Shown: positions 1 through 7,763, numbered from the stretch's first letter. The stretch: 11,451 nt of DNA from an uncultured Flavobacteriaceae bacterium (GCA_913031655.1 CAJWFY010000042.1:1-11451), one strand, 5' to 3'. Translations and numbers: made by a program. Notes: generated from the sequence alone by a model not told the origin.

Positions 1-821
1 TTACTAATGCTTTATTAGGTCAAAAACTTTCTATTATTACATCCAAAGCTCAAACCACTAGGCATAGAATACTTGCTTTAATTAATGACGAAAATTATCA
101 ACTAGTAATTTCAGATACGCCAGGTATAATAAAGCCAGCTCATAAATTACATGAATCAATGATGGATTCTGTAAATATGACTTTTGAAGATGCAGATGTT
201 TTAATTTATATGGTAGAATATAAAGATTATAACCTTAAAGATGCTCGATTATTTAATAAGATAAAGAATACTAAAACTCCTTTGATTTTAATTATTAATA
301 AAATTGATAATATAGACCAGTCAAAGTTAGAATCTGAAACTGCTCATTGGAAAGTTGAACTTCCGAATGCAGAAATATGGCCAATTTCAGCTAAAGAAAT
401 GTTTAATATTAACGAGCTTTTAAATAGAATTCTAGAAATTGTCCCTGAAGGGCCTGCTTATTTCCCTAAAGATCAATTAACTGATAAGCCAGAACGTTTT
501 TTTGTAAATGAAATTATAAGAGAAAAAATATTACTGAATTATAAAAAAGAAATTCCTTATTCAGTTGAAGTTATAACAGAATCTTTCGACGAAGAACCGC
601 ATATCATTAGAATTAGATCAATAATAATGGTCGAAAGGTCCAGTCAAAAAGGTATAATTATTGGTCATAAAGGTGAGGCTATCAAAGTCGTAGGTACTAA
701 AGCCCGCATTGATATGGAAGTTTTTTTTAATAAAAAAATATTTCTTGATCTTCAAGTGAAGGTTAACAAGAACTGGAGATCTAGTGAAAAACAACTTAAA
801 AGATTTGGTTACCACCAATAA
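1..821 (+). CDS. era: GTPase Era, 5'-truncated by window edge
   Basis: Era is a GTP-binding protein that binds 16S rRNA near its 3' end and helps mature the small ribosomal subunit. The reading frame is open from base 3 and gives 272 visible residues, beginning TNALLGQKLS. About 20 to 25 N-terminal residues, including the P-loop G1 motif, lie outside the window. Visible motifs are the G2 region SKAQTTRHR, G3 DTPG near base 117, G4 NKID (297-308) and G5 SAK (387-395). They are followed by a C-terminal KH domain with the RNA-binding loop GHKG (663-674). The truncation comes from the window edge and there is no frameshift. The internal ATG at 159 lies after G3 and is not a real start. der follows 50 bases downstream on the same strand, so the two may be cotranscribed. 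Family assignment is very secure. Confidence 0.97.
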   Translation, partial: TNALLGQKLSIITSKAQTTRHRILALINDENYQLVISDTPGIIKPAHKLHESMMDSVNMTFEDADVLIYMVEYKDYNLKDARLFNKIKNTKTPLILIINKIDNIDQSKLESETAHWKVELPNAEIWPISAKEMFNINELLNRILEIVPEGPAYFPKDQLTDKPERFFVNEIIREKILLNYKKEIPYSVEVITESFDEEPHIIRIRSIIMVERSSQKGIIIGHKGEAIKVVGTKARIDMEVFFNKKIFLDLQVKVNKNWRSSEKQLKRFGYHQ

Positions 822-844
822 CGATTTTATTTCATTTAAAAGTT

Positions 845-852
845 TAGATTTG
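845..852 (+). promoter_or_regulatory. candidate Bacteroidota -7 promoter element for der
   Basis: TAGATTTG matches the Bacteroidota housekeeping sigma -7 consensus TAnnTTTG exactly and lies 19 bases before the der ATG. Transcription would start roughly 13 bases before that ATG. A clear TTG -33 box is missing; only TTTT at 825-828 sits at about the right distance. The match may be chance in AT-rich DNA, or it may add der transcription independent of era. Confidence 0.4.
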
Positions 853-871
853 TACCCCTTTAATAAATAAC

Positions 872-2176
872 ATGAGTTGTATAGTAGCTATTGTAGGTCG
901 TCCCAATGTTGGTAAATCGACACTTTTTAATCGATTAATTCAAAAAAGAGAAGCTATTGTTGATTCTCAAAGTGGCGTAACTAGAGATAGGCATTATGGG
1001 TTTTCTTTTTGGAATGGCAAAGATTTTACTGTCATTGATACAGGTGGTTACATGCTTGGTGGGGATGACAATTATGAAAAAGAAATAAATGGTCAAGTAT
1101 TGATTGCTATTGAAGAATCAGATGTAATAATTTTTGCAGTCGACGTAGAAAGCGGTCTTAATTCAACAGATAGTGATATTGCAAGGCTTCTGCACAAGTC
1201 CAATAAAGATGTTATTGTAGCTATTAACAAAGTAGATAATCACAAAAGACAATTAGATTCCAACGAATTTCACTCCTTAGGCTTTAAAAAAATATTTAAT
1301 ATTTCAGCAATTAACGGAAGCGGTAGTGGAGAGCTTTTAGATGAACTGGTAAGTTCCTTCCCAGACGATAGTAAGATAGAGGTTGAAGATATTCCAGGAT
1401 TTGCCGTAGTAGGAAGACCTAATGCTGGAAAATCATCTTTTATAAATGCTCTTCTTGGAATTGACAGATATGTAGTAAAAGACGAAGCTGGAACAACTAG
1501 GGACAGTATTGATACTCACTTTAATAGGTTTGGTTTTGATTTTAAATTAATTGATACGGCAGGTATAAGGAGAAAAACAAAAATTAGTGATGATGTTGAG
1601 TTTTATTCTGTTGTTAGGTCAATTCGTACTATTGAGAATTCAGATGTTTGTTTAATTATATTTGACGCCACTAGATCTTTTGACACTCAAGTAAAAAATA
1701 TTTTTTGGCTTGCTGCAAGAAACAATAAGGGCATAGTTATATTAGTTAACAAGTGGGATTTAGTTGATAAAAAAACTAATACTATTAAATTATTTGAAGA
1801 GCAAATAAGAAAAGAACTTGAGCCGTTTGTAGATATTCCTATAGTATTTATATCAACCTTAACTAAGCAGAGAATTTTTAAAGCAGTAGAAACTGCTATG
1901 GAAGTTTATAAAAACAGAAAAACATCGATAGTTACCAGAAAGTTTAACGAAGCAATGTTACCCGTTATTGAGAGAAATCCTCCCCCTGCATATAAGGGTA
2001 AATATGTCAAAATTAAATTCTGTACACAGTTGCCTTCTTCATACCCTCAATTTGCTTTCTTTTGTAATTTACCTCAGTATATTAAAGACCCATATAAAAG
2101 ATATTTAGAGAATCAAATAAGAGAAATATATGATTTTAACGGAGTTCCAATTAATATATTTTTTAGAAAAAAATAG
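872..2176 (+). CDS. der: Ribosome biogenesis GTPase Der (EngA), tandem G domains
   Basis: Der is an essential GTPase with two tandem G domains that acts in 50S subunit assembly. The first domain has G1 GRPNVGKS (residues 9-16), G2 Thr37, G3 DTGG (56-59), G4 NKVD (119-122) and G5 SA (145-146). The second has G1 GRPNAGKS (181-188), G2 around Thr208, G3 DTAG (228-231) and G4 NKWD (293-296). A KH-like C-terminal domain follows from about residue 350. The length of 434 residues is normal for the family. The second-domain G5 reads STL (328-330) where SAL is usual, a mild substitution. The ATG gives an N-terminus with the normal short strand before G1, and no Shine-Dalgarno sequence is visible. The gene lies 50 bases after era. 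Its stop is 6 bases from that of the convergent MerR gene. Confidence 0.98.
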   Translation: MSCIVAIVGRPNVGKSTLFNRLIQKREAIVDSQSGVTRDRHYGFSFWNGKDFTVIDTGGYMLGGDDNYEKEINGQVLIAIEESDVIIFAVDVESGLNSTDSDIARLLHKSNKDVIVAINKVDNHKRQLDSNEFHSLGFKKIFNISAINGSGSGELLDELVSSFPDDSKIEVEDIPGFAVVGRPNAGKSSFINALLGIDRYVVKDEAGTTRDSIDTHFNRFGFDFKLIDTAGIRRKTKISDDVEFYSVVRSIRTIENSDVCLIIFDATRSFDTQVKNIFWLAARNNKGIVILVNKWDLVDKKTNTIKLFEEQIRKELEPFVDIPIVFISTLTKQRIFKAVETAMEVYKNRKTSIVTRKFNEAMLPVIERNPPPAYKGKYVKIKFCTQLPSSYPQFAFFCNLPQYIKDPYKRYLENQIREIYDFNGVPINIFFRKK

Positions 2177-2182
2177 ATAAAG

Positions 2183-2500
2183 TTAGAGTTCACTTTTTAT
2201 ATTAATAAGAGCTTTTTTAATTTTTTCTAATTTCTTAATAACTTCAAAATTTTTATTCAAAATTTTTAATTGTTCTTTCGCTCCTTCAAGAGTATATCCT
2301 TTTTCTTTTACTAAATGATGTATACTTTGAAACTTTTCAATATCAATAGATGAGTATCTTCTAGTTCCTTTGCTATTTTTTTTTGGTTTAAGAATTTCAA
2401 ACTCTTTTTCCCAAAATCTAATTAATGAAGCGTTTACATCAAATGCTTCAGAAACTTCTCCAATACTATAATATAATTTTTCTGGTAAATCAATATGCAT
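2183..2500 (-). CDS. Small MerR-family DNA-binding regulator
   Basis: This 105-residue protein has a MerR-type winged helix-turn-helix. The HTH spans residues 11-33 (YSIGEVSEAFDVNASLIRFW), the wing is around KNSKGTRRYS (41-50), and the following helices include LVKEKGYTLEGAKEQL (63-78). The tail from residue 84 is Lys/Leu-rich and probably a short coiled coil for dimerisation. There is no effector-binding domain and no metal-binding cysteine; the protein contains no Cys at all. It is therefore unlikely to be a classical metal or drug sensor. Its ATG (2500-2498) shares a base with the stop of the upstream M23 gene (TAATG), so translation is probably coupled. The target DNA is unknown. MerR proteins of this size often sit next to M23 peptidases in Flavobacteriia (family knowledge from memory). 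Confidence 0.9.
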   Translation of the reverse strand: MHIDLPEKLYYSIGEVSEAFDVNASLIRFWEKEFEILKPKKNSKGTRRYSSIDIEKFQSIHHLVKEKGYTLEGAKEQLKILNKNFEVIKKLEKIKKALINIKSEL

Positions 2501-3477
2501 TAGTCTAATGATTGATTTTCTTGATTAGCTAATTTTAATAAGGCATCGAACTCGTCAGGAGAAAGATTACCATAATAAAAATTGATTGGATTAACTCTTT
2601 TTTTATCTTTCTGTACCTCATAGTGTAAATGTGGAGCTTGAGATCTTCCGGTACTCCCCACGTAACCAATAATATCTCCCTTTTTGACCTTTTGTCCTCT
2701 TTTGACATTATACTTGTTAAGGTGTGCATAAAGAGTTAGATATCCAAATCCGTGATCTATTCTTATGTGTTTTCCATATCCAGAAGATCTAGAATCAGCT
2801 CTAATAATTTTACCATCACTTGCTGCATATATAGGGGTGTTTCTAGGCGCTGTAAAGTCCATACCCCAATGCATTCTTCTAGATTTATTAAAAGGATCCG
2901 TTCTGAAACCGTAACCAGAAGCCATTCTAGTTAAATCATTATTTTTTATAGGTTGAATTGATGGTATAGCCGATAGTAGCTTTTCTTTATCAGTAGCTAA
3001 CCTTTCAATCTCATCCAAAGATTTAGATTGAATAACAATTTGCTTGGTTAAGATTTCAATTTTTTTAGTTGTTTGTATCACAAGTTTTGAATTATCAAAA
3101 CCTTCTAAATTTTCATATCTGTTGATTCCGCCAAAACCAGCTTTTCTAACTTCATTAGGGATAGGATTAGTTTCAAATAATACTCTGTAAACGTTGTTGT
3201 CCCTTTGCTCTATATCTTCTAAAACAATATTTAATTGAGTTATTTTTTTATTTAATAAATCAAATTGAAATTTATAATTAGATATTTCTCTAGCTTGAGT
3301 TAGTTCAGTTGGAGTACTTATTATTGAAGAATTAAGAAGAATTAATAAACCAATTATTCCGAAAAATATTGAAGCTGACAAAAAAGCTAAAACATTCCTT
3401 AATTGTACACCTTTATTAGTTTCAATCTTTCTATATGAAAGTGTTTTATTATCGTAATAATACTTGGTCTTAAACAT
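2500..3477 (-). CDS. Membrane-anchored M23 family peptidoglycan metallopeptidase
   Basis: This is a predicted zinc endopeptidase that cuts peptide cross-links of peptidoglycan. A basic cytoplasmic segment (1-27) is followed by one transmembrane helix (about 28-52) and a long coiled-coil region (about 60-170). The C-terminal LytM/M23 domain spans about 185-300. Zinc ligands are visible as H203-x3-D207 (HWGMD) and H285 in PHLHYE (283 and 285 are the HxH pair), with H252 in LYAH as the conserved catalytic histidine. The GYGFRTDPF entry motif is at 189-197. All key residues are present, so it is probably an active enzyme and not an EnvC-like degenerate activator. No cleavable signal is seen, so the domain should face the periplasm tethered to the inner membrane. 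The gene is divergent from alaS across 86 bases and coupled to the MerR gene downstream. Confidence 0.93.
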   Translation of the reverse strand: MFKTKYYYDNKTLSYRKIETNKGVQLRNVLAFLSASIFFGIIGLLILLNSSIISTPTELTQAREISNYKFQFDLLNKKITQLNIVLEDIEQRDNNVYRVLFETNPIPNEVRKAGFGGINRYENLEGFDNSKLVIQTTKKIEILTKQIVIQSKSLDEIERLATDKEKLLSAIPSIQPIKNNDLTRMASGYGFRTDPFNKSRRMHWGMDFTAPRNTPIYAASDGKIIRADSRSSGYGKHIRIDHGFGYLTLYAHLNKYNVKRGQKVKKGDIIGYVGSTGRSQAPHLHYEVQKDKKRVNPINFYYGNLSPDEFDALLKLANQENQSLD

Positions 3478-3563
3478 TAACTAAAATATACTATTTTTAC
3501 TATGATTCTTACGCAGGTTTTATTAAAAAACTTATGTAAAGATATAAAATAGTTTTTTTGTAA
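3478..3563. other. Divergent intergenic region between the M23 gene and alaS
   Basis: These 86 bases must hold the promoters of both divergent genes. On the plus strand, an AT-rich stretch with TAG, seven T and G (3550-3560) only loosely resembles TAnnTTTG. On the minus strand, TATATTTT near the M23 start is a one-mismatch match. No convincing -33 boxes, strong hairpin or operator-like repeat were found by eye. Confidence 0.4.
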
Positions 3564-6197
3564 ATGTCAATTAATAATAAACAACTAATGAATTCGAATC
3601 TTGTTCGTTCAGAATTTTTAAATTTTTTTAAAAATAAAAATCATAAGATAGTGAAATCTGCTCCTATGGTTATAAAAAATGATCCTACTTTAATGTTTAC
3701 TAACGCAGGGATGAATCAGTTTAAAGATAACTTTTTAGGGAATTCAATTAGCAAGGATAAAAGAGTTGTTGATACTCAAAAGTGTTTAAGAGTTTCAGGG
3801 AAACATAACGATTTAGAGGAAGTAGGTATTGATACTTACCACCATACTATGTTTGAGATGCTAGGAAATTGGAGTTTTGGAGATTATTTTAAAAAAGAAG
3901 CAATTAATTGGGCTTGGGAGCTGTTGACAGAAGTTTATAAAATTGATAAAGAATCACTTTACATTACTGTATTTGAAGGATCTAAAGAAGATGAAACCCT
4001 ATTAGATCAAGAAGCTTATGATATTTGGAGCGAAGTTGTTGAAAAAGATAAAATTATTTTAGGAAACAAGTCAGATAATTTTTGGGAAATGGGTGATACA
4101 GGACCTTGTGGTCCATGTTCGGAAATTCACGTTGATATTAGATCTAAAGAAGATAAAATTTTAGTTCCGGGAAAAAACTTAGTTAATAAGGACCATCCAG
4201 GTGTCATTGAAATTTGGAATTTAGTTTTTATTCAATTTAATAGAAAAAAAGATGCTTCTTTAGAAAACCTTCCTTTCAAGCATATTGATACTGGAATGGG
4301 CTTTGAAAGGTTGTGTATGGTCTTACAAGGAGTTACTTCAAATTATGATACAGATATTTTTAGTCCCCTTATAAAAGAACTTGAACTCTTAACTGATTTA
4401 AAATATGGTAAAAACAAAAAAAATGACATAGCTATAAGAGTTGTTGTTGACCATTTAAGAGCAGTTGCTTTTTCTATTGCAGATGGACAATTGCCTTCAA
4501 ATAATGGTGCAGGATATGTTATTAGAAGGATTTTAAGAAGAGCAGTGAGGTATGGTTATACTTTTTTGGATCTTAAAACACCATTTATTTATAAACTTGT
4601 TAAATGTTTGTCTGTTCAGTTTGAGACTGCATTTCCTGAAATTAAAGATCAAGTAGAAATAATAGAAAATATAATTAAAGAAGAAGAATCTTCTTTCTTA
4701 AGAACTTTAGAAAAAGGAATTTTAAAATTGAATGAAATAATTTTAAATAGTAATAATAAACTGGTTCCTGGATCAGATGTTTTTGAATTGTATGACACAT
4801 TTGGATTTCCTAAGGATTTAACAGCTTTAATATTAAGAGAAAATAATATGAATTTTGATTCTGATGAGTTTAATTCTTTAATGAAAATTCAAAAAAATAG
4901 ATCAAAATCTGCAATTAACAGTTCTAATGAAGAATGGGTGAGGCTATTAGATTCTGATCAAACTGAGTTTGTAGGTTATGACAAGCTAAATGTTGTGACA
5001 AAACTGGTCAGATATAGAAACTCTATTTCTAAAAAAGGTAGTAATGTTTTTCAACTAGTATTCGATAAAACACCATTTTATGCACAAGGCGGAGGTCAGC
5101 TTGGAGATGTTGGGATTATCGAGTCTTTTGATAATGAAAAAATTATAATTCATGATACTGTTAAAGAAAATGACTCTATCATTCATATAGCAGATTCTTT
5201 GCCTAAGAATTTGAGTAATGAGTTTACTTTAATTGTTAACGAAAAAAACAGGCTAGCAAGCTCAAATAATCACACTGCTACTCACTTGCTCCACGAAGCT
5301 TTAAGAAATGTTTTAGGCGCTCATGTTCAACAAAAAGGTTCAATGGTTTCAGACAAGTATTTGAGGTTTGATTTTTCGCATTTTTCTAAATTAACTGAAA
5401 AAGAGATTGAAGAAGTTGAAACGTTTGTTAACCAAAAAATAATTGATCAAATTCCTTTAGAAGAAAATAGGTCAGCACGATACAGTGACTGTATTAATCA
5501 AGGAGTTATTGCACTTTTTGGTGAAAAATATGGTGAAACAGTTAGGTCAGTTAAATTTGGGAACTCGCATGAACTGTGCGGAGGAACTCATGTTTCCAAT
5601 ACCAGCCAGTTAAGGAGTTTTATTATCTCCTCAGAATCTGCCATATCAACTGGAATTAGAAGAATTGAAGCAGTTAGTGGGACCGAAGCCATTAAACTTT
5701 TGTTCAGTCAATCCAAAACACTTAAAAAAGTTAATTCTATTTTACTGACTGATAAAGATCCTATTGAAGCTATTAATAAAATAAAAAATCAAAGTATAAT
5801 ACTCAATAAAAAACTAGAAAAAGTTAATAATGAACTTTCTGCTTTCTATTTACAAGAGATTAAACAAAAAATTACTCTAACTAAAGATCTTAATTTTTGT
5901 ACTTATCAGCTTACTTGTGATCCTAATATTCTTAAAAATCTTGTGTTTAAAGCTGGAAAAGAAATTGAAAATTTATTTTTGGTCTTAACAACTAAATTTG
6001 AAGGAAGAGCTTACGTTGTTTGTTATATTTCAAAAAATTTAGTAGCATCTAAGCAAATGAATGCAAATTTAATTATTAAAAAATTGAGTGAATATATAGA
6101 AGGTTCTGGAGGGGGTCAGCCATTTTTTGCCACAGCTAGTGGAAACAACATTAATGGAATCACCAAATTATTAAAAGAAGCTAATACTTTTATATAA
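3564..6197 (+). CDS. alaS: Alanine--tRNA ligase
   Basis: AlaRS attaches alanine to tRNA-Ala and hydrolyses Ser- and Gly-tRNA-Ala. The 877 residues are normal for a bacterial enzyme. The class II catalytic core has MFTNAGMNQFKD (44-55) and GDTGPCGPCSEIH (177-189). The editing domain has its full metal-binding set: HTATH (H570 and H574), C672 and H676 in CGGTH. The C-Ala domain ends with GSGGGQPFFATASG (847-860). The three-Cys-one-His zinc/editing signature is intact, so both activities are expected. The start is uncertain: an in-frame ATG at 3588 (Met9) begins MNSNLVRSEFLNFF, which aligns better with typical AlaRS N-termini and leaves room for a leader. The longest form is given here. The stop is one base from that of the convergent DUF4136 gene. 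Confidence 0.98.
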   Translation: MSINNKQLMNSNLVRSEFLNFFKNKNHKIVKSAPMVIKNDPTLMFTNAGMNQFKDNFLGNSISKDKRVVDTQKCLRVSGKHNDLEEVGIDTYHHTMFEMLGNWSFGDYFKKEAINWAWELLTEVYKIDKESLYITVFEGSKEDETLLDQEAYDIWSEVVEKDKIILGNKSDNFWEMGDTGPCGPCSEIHVDIRSKEDKILVPGKNLVNKDHPGVIEIWNLVFIQFNRKKDASLENLPFKHIDTGMGFERLCMVLQGVTSNYDTDIFSPLIKELELLTDLKYGKNKKNDIAIRVVVDHLRAVAFSIADGQLPSNNGAGYVIRRILRRAVRYGYTFLDLKTPFIYKLVKCLSVQFETAFPEIKDQVEIIENIIKEEESSFLRTLEKGILKLNEIILNSNNKLVPGSDVFELYDTFGFPKDLTALILRENNMNFDSDEFNSLMKIQKNRSKSAINSSNEEWVRLLDSDQTEFVGYDKLNVVTKLVRYRNSISKKGSNVFQLVFDKTPFYAQGGGQLGDVGIIESFDNEKIIIHDTVKENDSIIHIADSLPKNLSNEFTLIVNEKNRLASSNNHTATHLLHEALRNVLGAHVQQKGSMVSDKYLRFDFSHFSKLTEKEIEEVETFVNQKIIDQIPLEENRSARYSDCINQGVIALFGEKYGETVRSVKFGNSHELCGGTHVSNTSQLRSFIISSESAISTGIRRIEAVSGTEAIKLLFSQSKTLKKVNSILLTDKDPIEAINKIKNQSIILNKKLEKVNNELSAFYLQEIKQKITLTKDLNFCTYQLTCDPNILKNLVFKAGKEIENLFLVLTTKFEGRAYVVCYISKNLVASKQMNANLIIKKLSEYIEGSGGGQPFFATASGNNINGITKLLKEANTFI

Positions 6198-6198
6198 A

Positions 6199-6738
6199 TT
6201 ATTCCTCAGACAATGTAGGAGGGTAGACTTCCAGAATTTTATTGACAAAATTTTCGATTAACTCATCTCTGTTAGCCTTCGTAGAAGATAATACACCTAT
6301 TCCTTTACCTTGCCATATCAATTGTTTAGACTTAGTGTCAATAACATCAATATATAACGCACCCTCTGAGGTGGAATAAGCTACTCTACTGTGGCTTCTT
6401 CTGCCATAATGTGGATACCACCCAGCGTAATAAGGGCTATAAAAAGAATTATCTATATAAATATTTTCTGATGATTTTGTAGAAATATTAATTAATAAAT
6501 CAGGTGTTTCGTTAATAGACATTCCTTTGTTTGTAAATGATTTTTTTATTGATTTTAGAATTCTTTTTTTATCAATATCTGAAATCTCTACTTTATCGAT
6601 ACCAGCTTTGTAAAAAGCGTATGTTTTATATTTACTAAAATCTGCTTCTGAATCATAATCTGAAGCTACTTTTATTGTTCCACAGCTATAAAATACTAAT
6701 GAAAATAATAATACAATGTTTAAACTTAATTTTTTCAT
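6199..6738 (-). CDS. DUF4136 family lipoprotein
   Basis: This 179-residue predicted lipoprotein has a type II signal peptide: a Lys-Lys start, a hydrophobic core (about 4-17) and Cys19 in FYSCG. The residues at -3 and -2 (Phe, Tyr) are bulkier than in the classical lipobox, which is tolerated in Bacteroidota. The mature protein opens with VASDYDSEADFSKYKTYAF (24-42), the hallmark of DUF4136. The rest includes an aromatic patch (YSPYYAGWYPHYGRR, 100-114) and the ending GALYIDVIDTKSKQLIWQG (126-144). No acidic surface-export signal follows the Cys, so it probably faces the periplasm from the outer membrane. The biochemical role of DUF4136 is unknown to me. It is divergent from the PLP enzyme gene across a 104-base region. 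Confidence 0.88.
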   Translation of the reverse strand: MKKLSLNIVLLFSLVFYSCGTIKVASDYDSEADFSKYKTYAFYKAGIDKVEISDIDKKRILKSIKKSFTNKGMSINETPDLLINISTKSSENIYIDNSFYSPYYAGWYPHYGRRSHSRVAYSTSEGALYIDVIDTKSKQLIWQGKGIGVLSSTKANRDELIENFVNKILEVYPPTLSEE

Positions 6739-6842
6739 AATGACAATTTAATATATTTAAATCAATAACTGTGCCTTAATTTATTTTAAGTTGTGTTATT
6801 TTTAACACAGATTCATACTTTAAATATATATTATTTTTTTTA
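6739..6842. other. Divergent intergenic region between DUF4136 and PLP enzyme genes
   Basis: These 104 very AT-rich bases must hold both divergent promoters. No full TAnnTTTG element is seen on either strand. The main structure is a perfect inverted repeat at 6792-6809, listed separately. Confidence 0.5.
6792..6809. repeat. Perfect 7-bp inverted repeat, possible operator
   Basis: TGTGTTA and TAACACA are perfect inverted arms around TTTT. The site lies 54 bases upstream of the DUF4136 start and 34 bases upstream of the PLP enzyme start. No T-run follows on the plus strand, so it is not a typical terminator. Its position in a divergent promoter region suggests a binding site for a dimeric regulator. 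The half-site TGTG recalls CRP/FNR-type sites, but the spacing (TGTG-N10-CACA) is two bases longer than the CRP consensus. Confidence 0.45.
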
Positions 6843-7763
6843 ATGTCATTTTTTGAAAAAATTAAATCTGTTAATCAACAAATTATTTTACCAATATTAA
6901 ATGATGGTGATTTTAAAATATATATAAAAAGAGAAGATCAAATTCATCCAATAGTTTCAGGAAATAAGTTTAGAAAATTAAAGTATAATGTAAAAGAAGC
7001 TAAAGATTCAAATAAAGACAGTTTAATAACCTTTGGAGGAGCTTATTCAAATCATTTATTAGCGACTGCTTATGTCGGTAAAAAAGAAAATTTAAAAACT
7101 TTAGCATTTGTTAGAGGAGAAGAATTAAAAAATATTAATTACAATTCTACTTTACAAAAATGCAATGATTTTGGAATGAAATTCATTTTTATTTCTAGAG
7201 ATGATTATAGAAAAAGAAATGAAATAGATTATATTAATTCTATTAAAAATGAATTTAAAGATTCATATATTATCCCTGAGGGAGGTACAAATGAATTTGG
7301 TGTGTTAGGTTGTGAGGAAATCTTAAGTATAGATGATTCTTTTTTTGATGTTATATGTTGTCCTGTGGGTTCTGGAGGAACAATTGCAGGAATTATTAAA
7401 TCCAGTAATGACAGTCAAAAAGTTTTAGGGTTTTCTGCCCTAAAAGGGAGTGGAATAAATAATGTAATTACTAAATTTACTGAGAAAGAAAATTGGAAGA
7501 TTTTTGATGATGATATTTTTGGAGGATACGCTAAAATTGATTCTAGGTTGGTTGATTTTATGAATGAGTTTTTTAAAAACACAGGAATTGTATTAGATCC
7601 AATTTATAATTCTAAAATGGTATTTAAAATAACTAAACTTATAAAAAGTGATCAATGGGAGTTTGGAAAAAAAATTTTATTAATTAACACCGGGGGCTTA
7701 CAGTCAGTAAAAGAAATGAATATTAAATTAAAAAACAAAGGATGCGATATAATAAAATATTAA
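6843..7763 (+). CDS. PLP-dependent enzyme, ACC deaminase/D-cysteine desulfhydrase family
   Basis: This 306-residue fold-type II PLP enzyme belongs to the family that includes 1-aminocyclopropane-1-carboxylate deaminase and D-cysteine desulfhydrase. The PLP lysine is K42 in SGNKFRKL (39-46). GGAYSNH (65-71) supplies the conserved Ser69 and Asn70, and GSGGT (176-180) is the phosphate-binding loop. The C-terminal active-site segment reads LDPIYNSK (251-258) with Tyr255, and INTGG (281-285) follows. ACC deaminases have Glu after the Tyr and Leu before GG; here these are Asn256 and Thr283. This argues against ACC deaminase activity and leans towards a D-cysteine desulfhydrase-like or other amino-acid lyase. 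The substrate is not established. No signal peptide is present, so it is cytoplasmic. Its 3' end overlaps the next gene by 22 bases, which implies an operon. Confidence 0.9.
   Translation: MSFFEKIKSVNQQIILPILNDGDFKIYIKREDQIHPIVSGNKFRKLKYNVKEAKDSNKDSLITFGGAYSNHLLATAYVGKKENLKTLAFVRGEELKNINYNSTLQKCNDFGMKFIFISRDDYRKRNEIDYINSIKNEFKDSYIIPEGGTNEFGVLGCEEILSIDDSFFDVICCPVGSGGTIAGIIKSSNDSQKVLGFSALKGSGINNVITKFTEKENWKIFDDDIFGGYAKIDSRLVDFMNEFFKNTGIVLDPIYNSKMVFKITKLIKSDQWEFGKKILLINTGGLQSVKEMNIKLKNKGCDIIKY

Noticed and set aside
1..158. Apparent loss of the Era P-loop
   Set aside because: The frame is open to the window edge and the missing residues are simply outside the window, so this is not a pseudogene.
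721..740. T8 and A7 runs in era as a programmed frameshift site
   Set aside because: The frame reads through correctly into the conserved end of the KH domain, so no shift is needed.
618..818. 66-codon open frame on the minus strand inside era
   Set aside because: It is antisense to the conserved KH domain of Era and its translation has no recognisable motif; it is a shadow frame.
2178..2200. Weak dyad (AAAGT ... ACTTT) spanning the der/MerR convergent junction as a bidirectional terminator
   Set aside because: The stem is only 5 bp with one G-C pair and an 8-base loop; such dyads are expected by chance in this AT-rich DNA.
2535..2934. Open frames inside the M23 gene (minus 2535-2729 and plus 2752-2934)
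   Set aside because: Both overlap the conserved M23 catalytic domain in other frames and show no protein-like features.
6203..6226. CCTC ... GAGG dyad near the alaS/DUF4136 junction
   Set aside because: A 4-bp stem with no T-run lying inside the DUF4136 coding end; it is too weak to call a terminator.
6792..6809. Inverted repeat as a CRP-binding site
   Set aside because: The gap between TGTG and CACA is 10 bases against 8 in the CRP consensus, and the consensus inner bases are absent.
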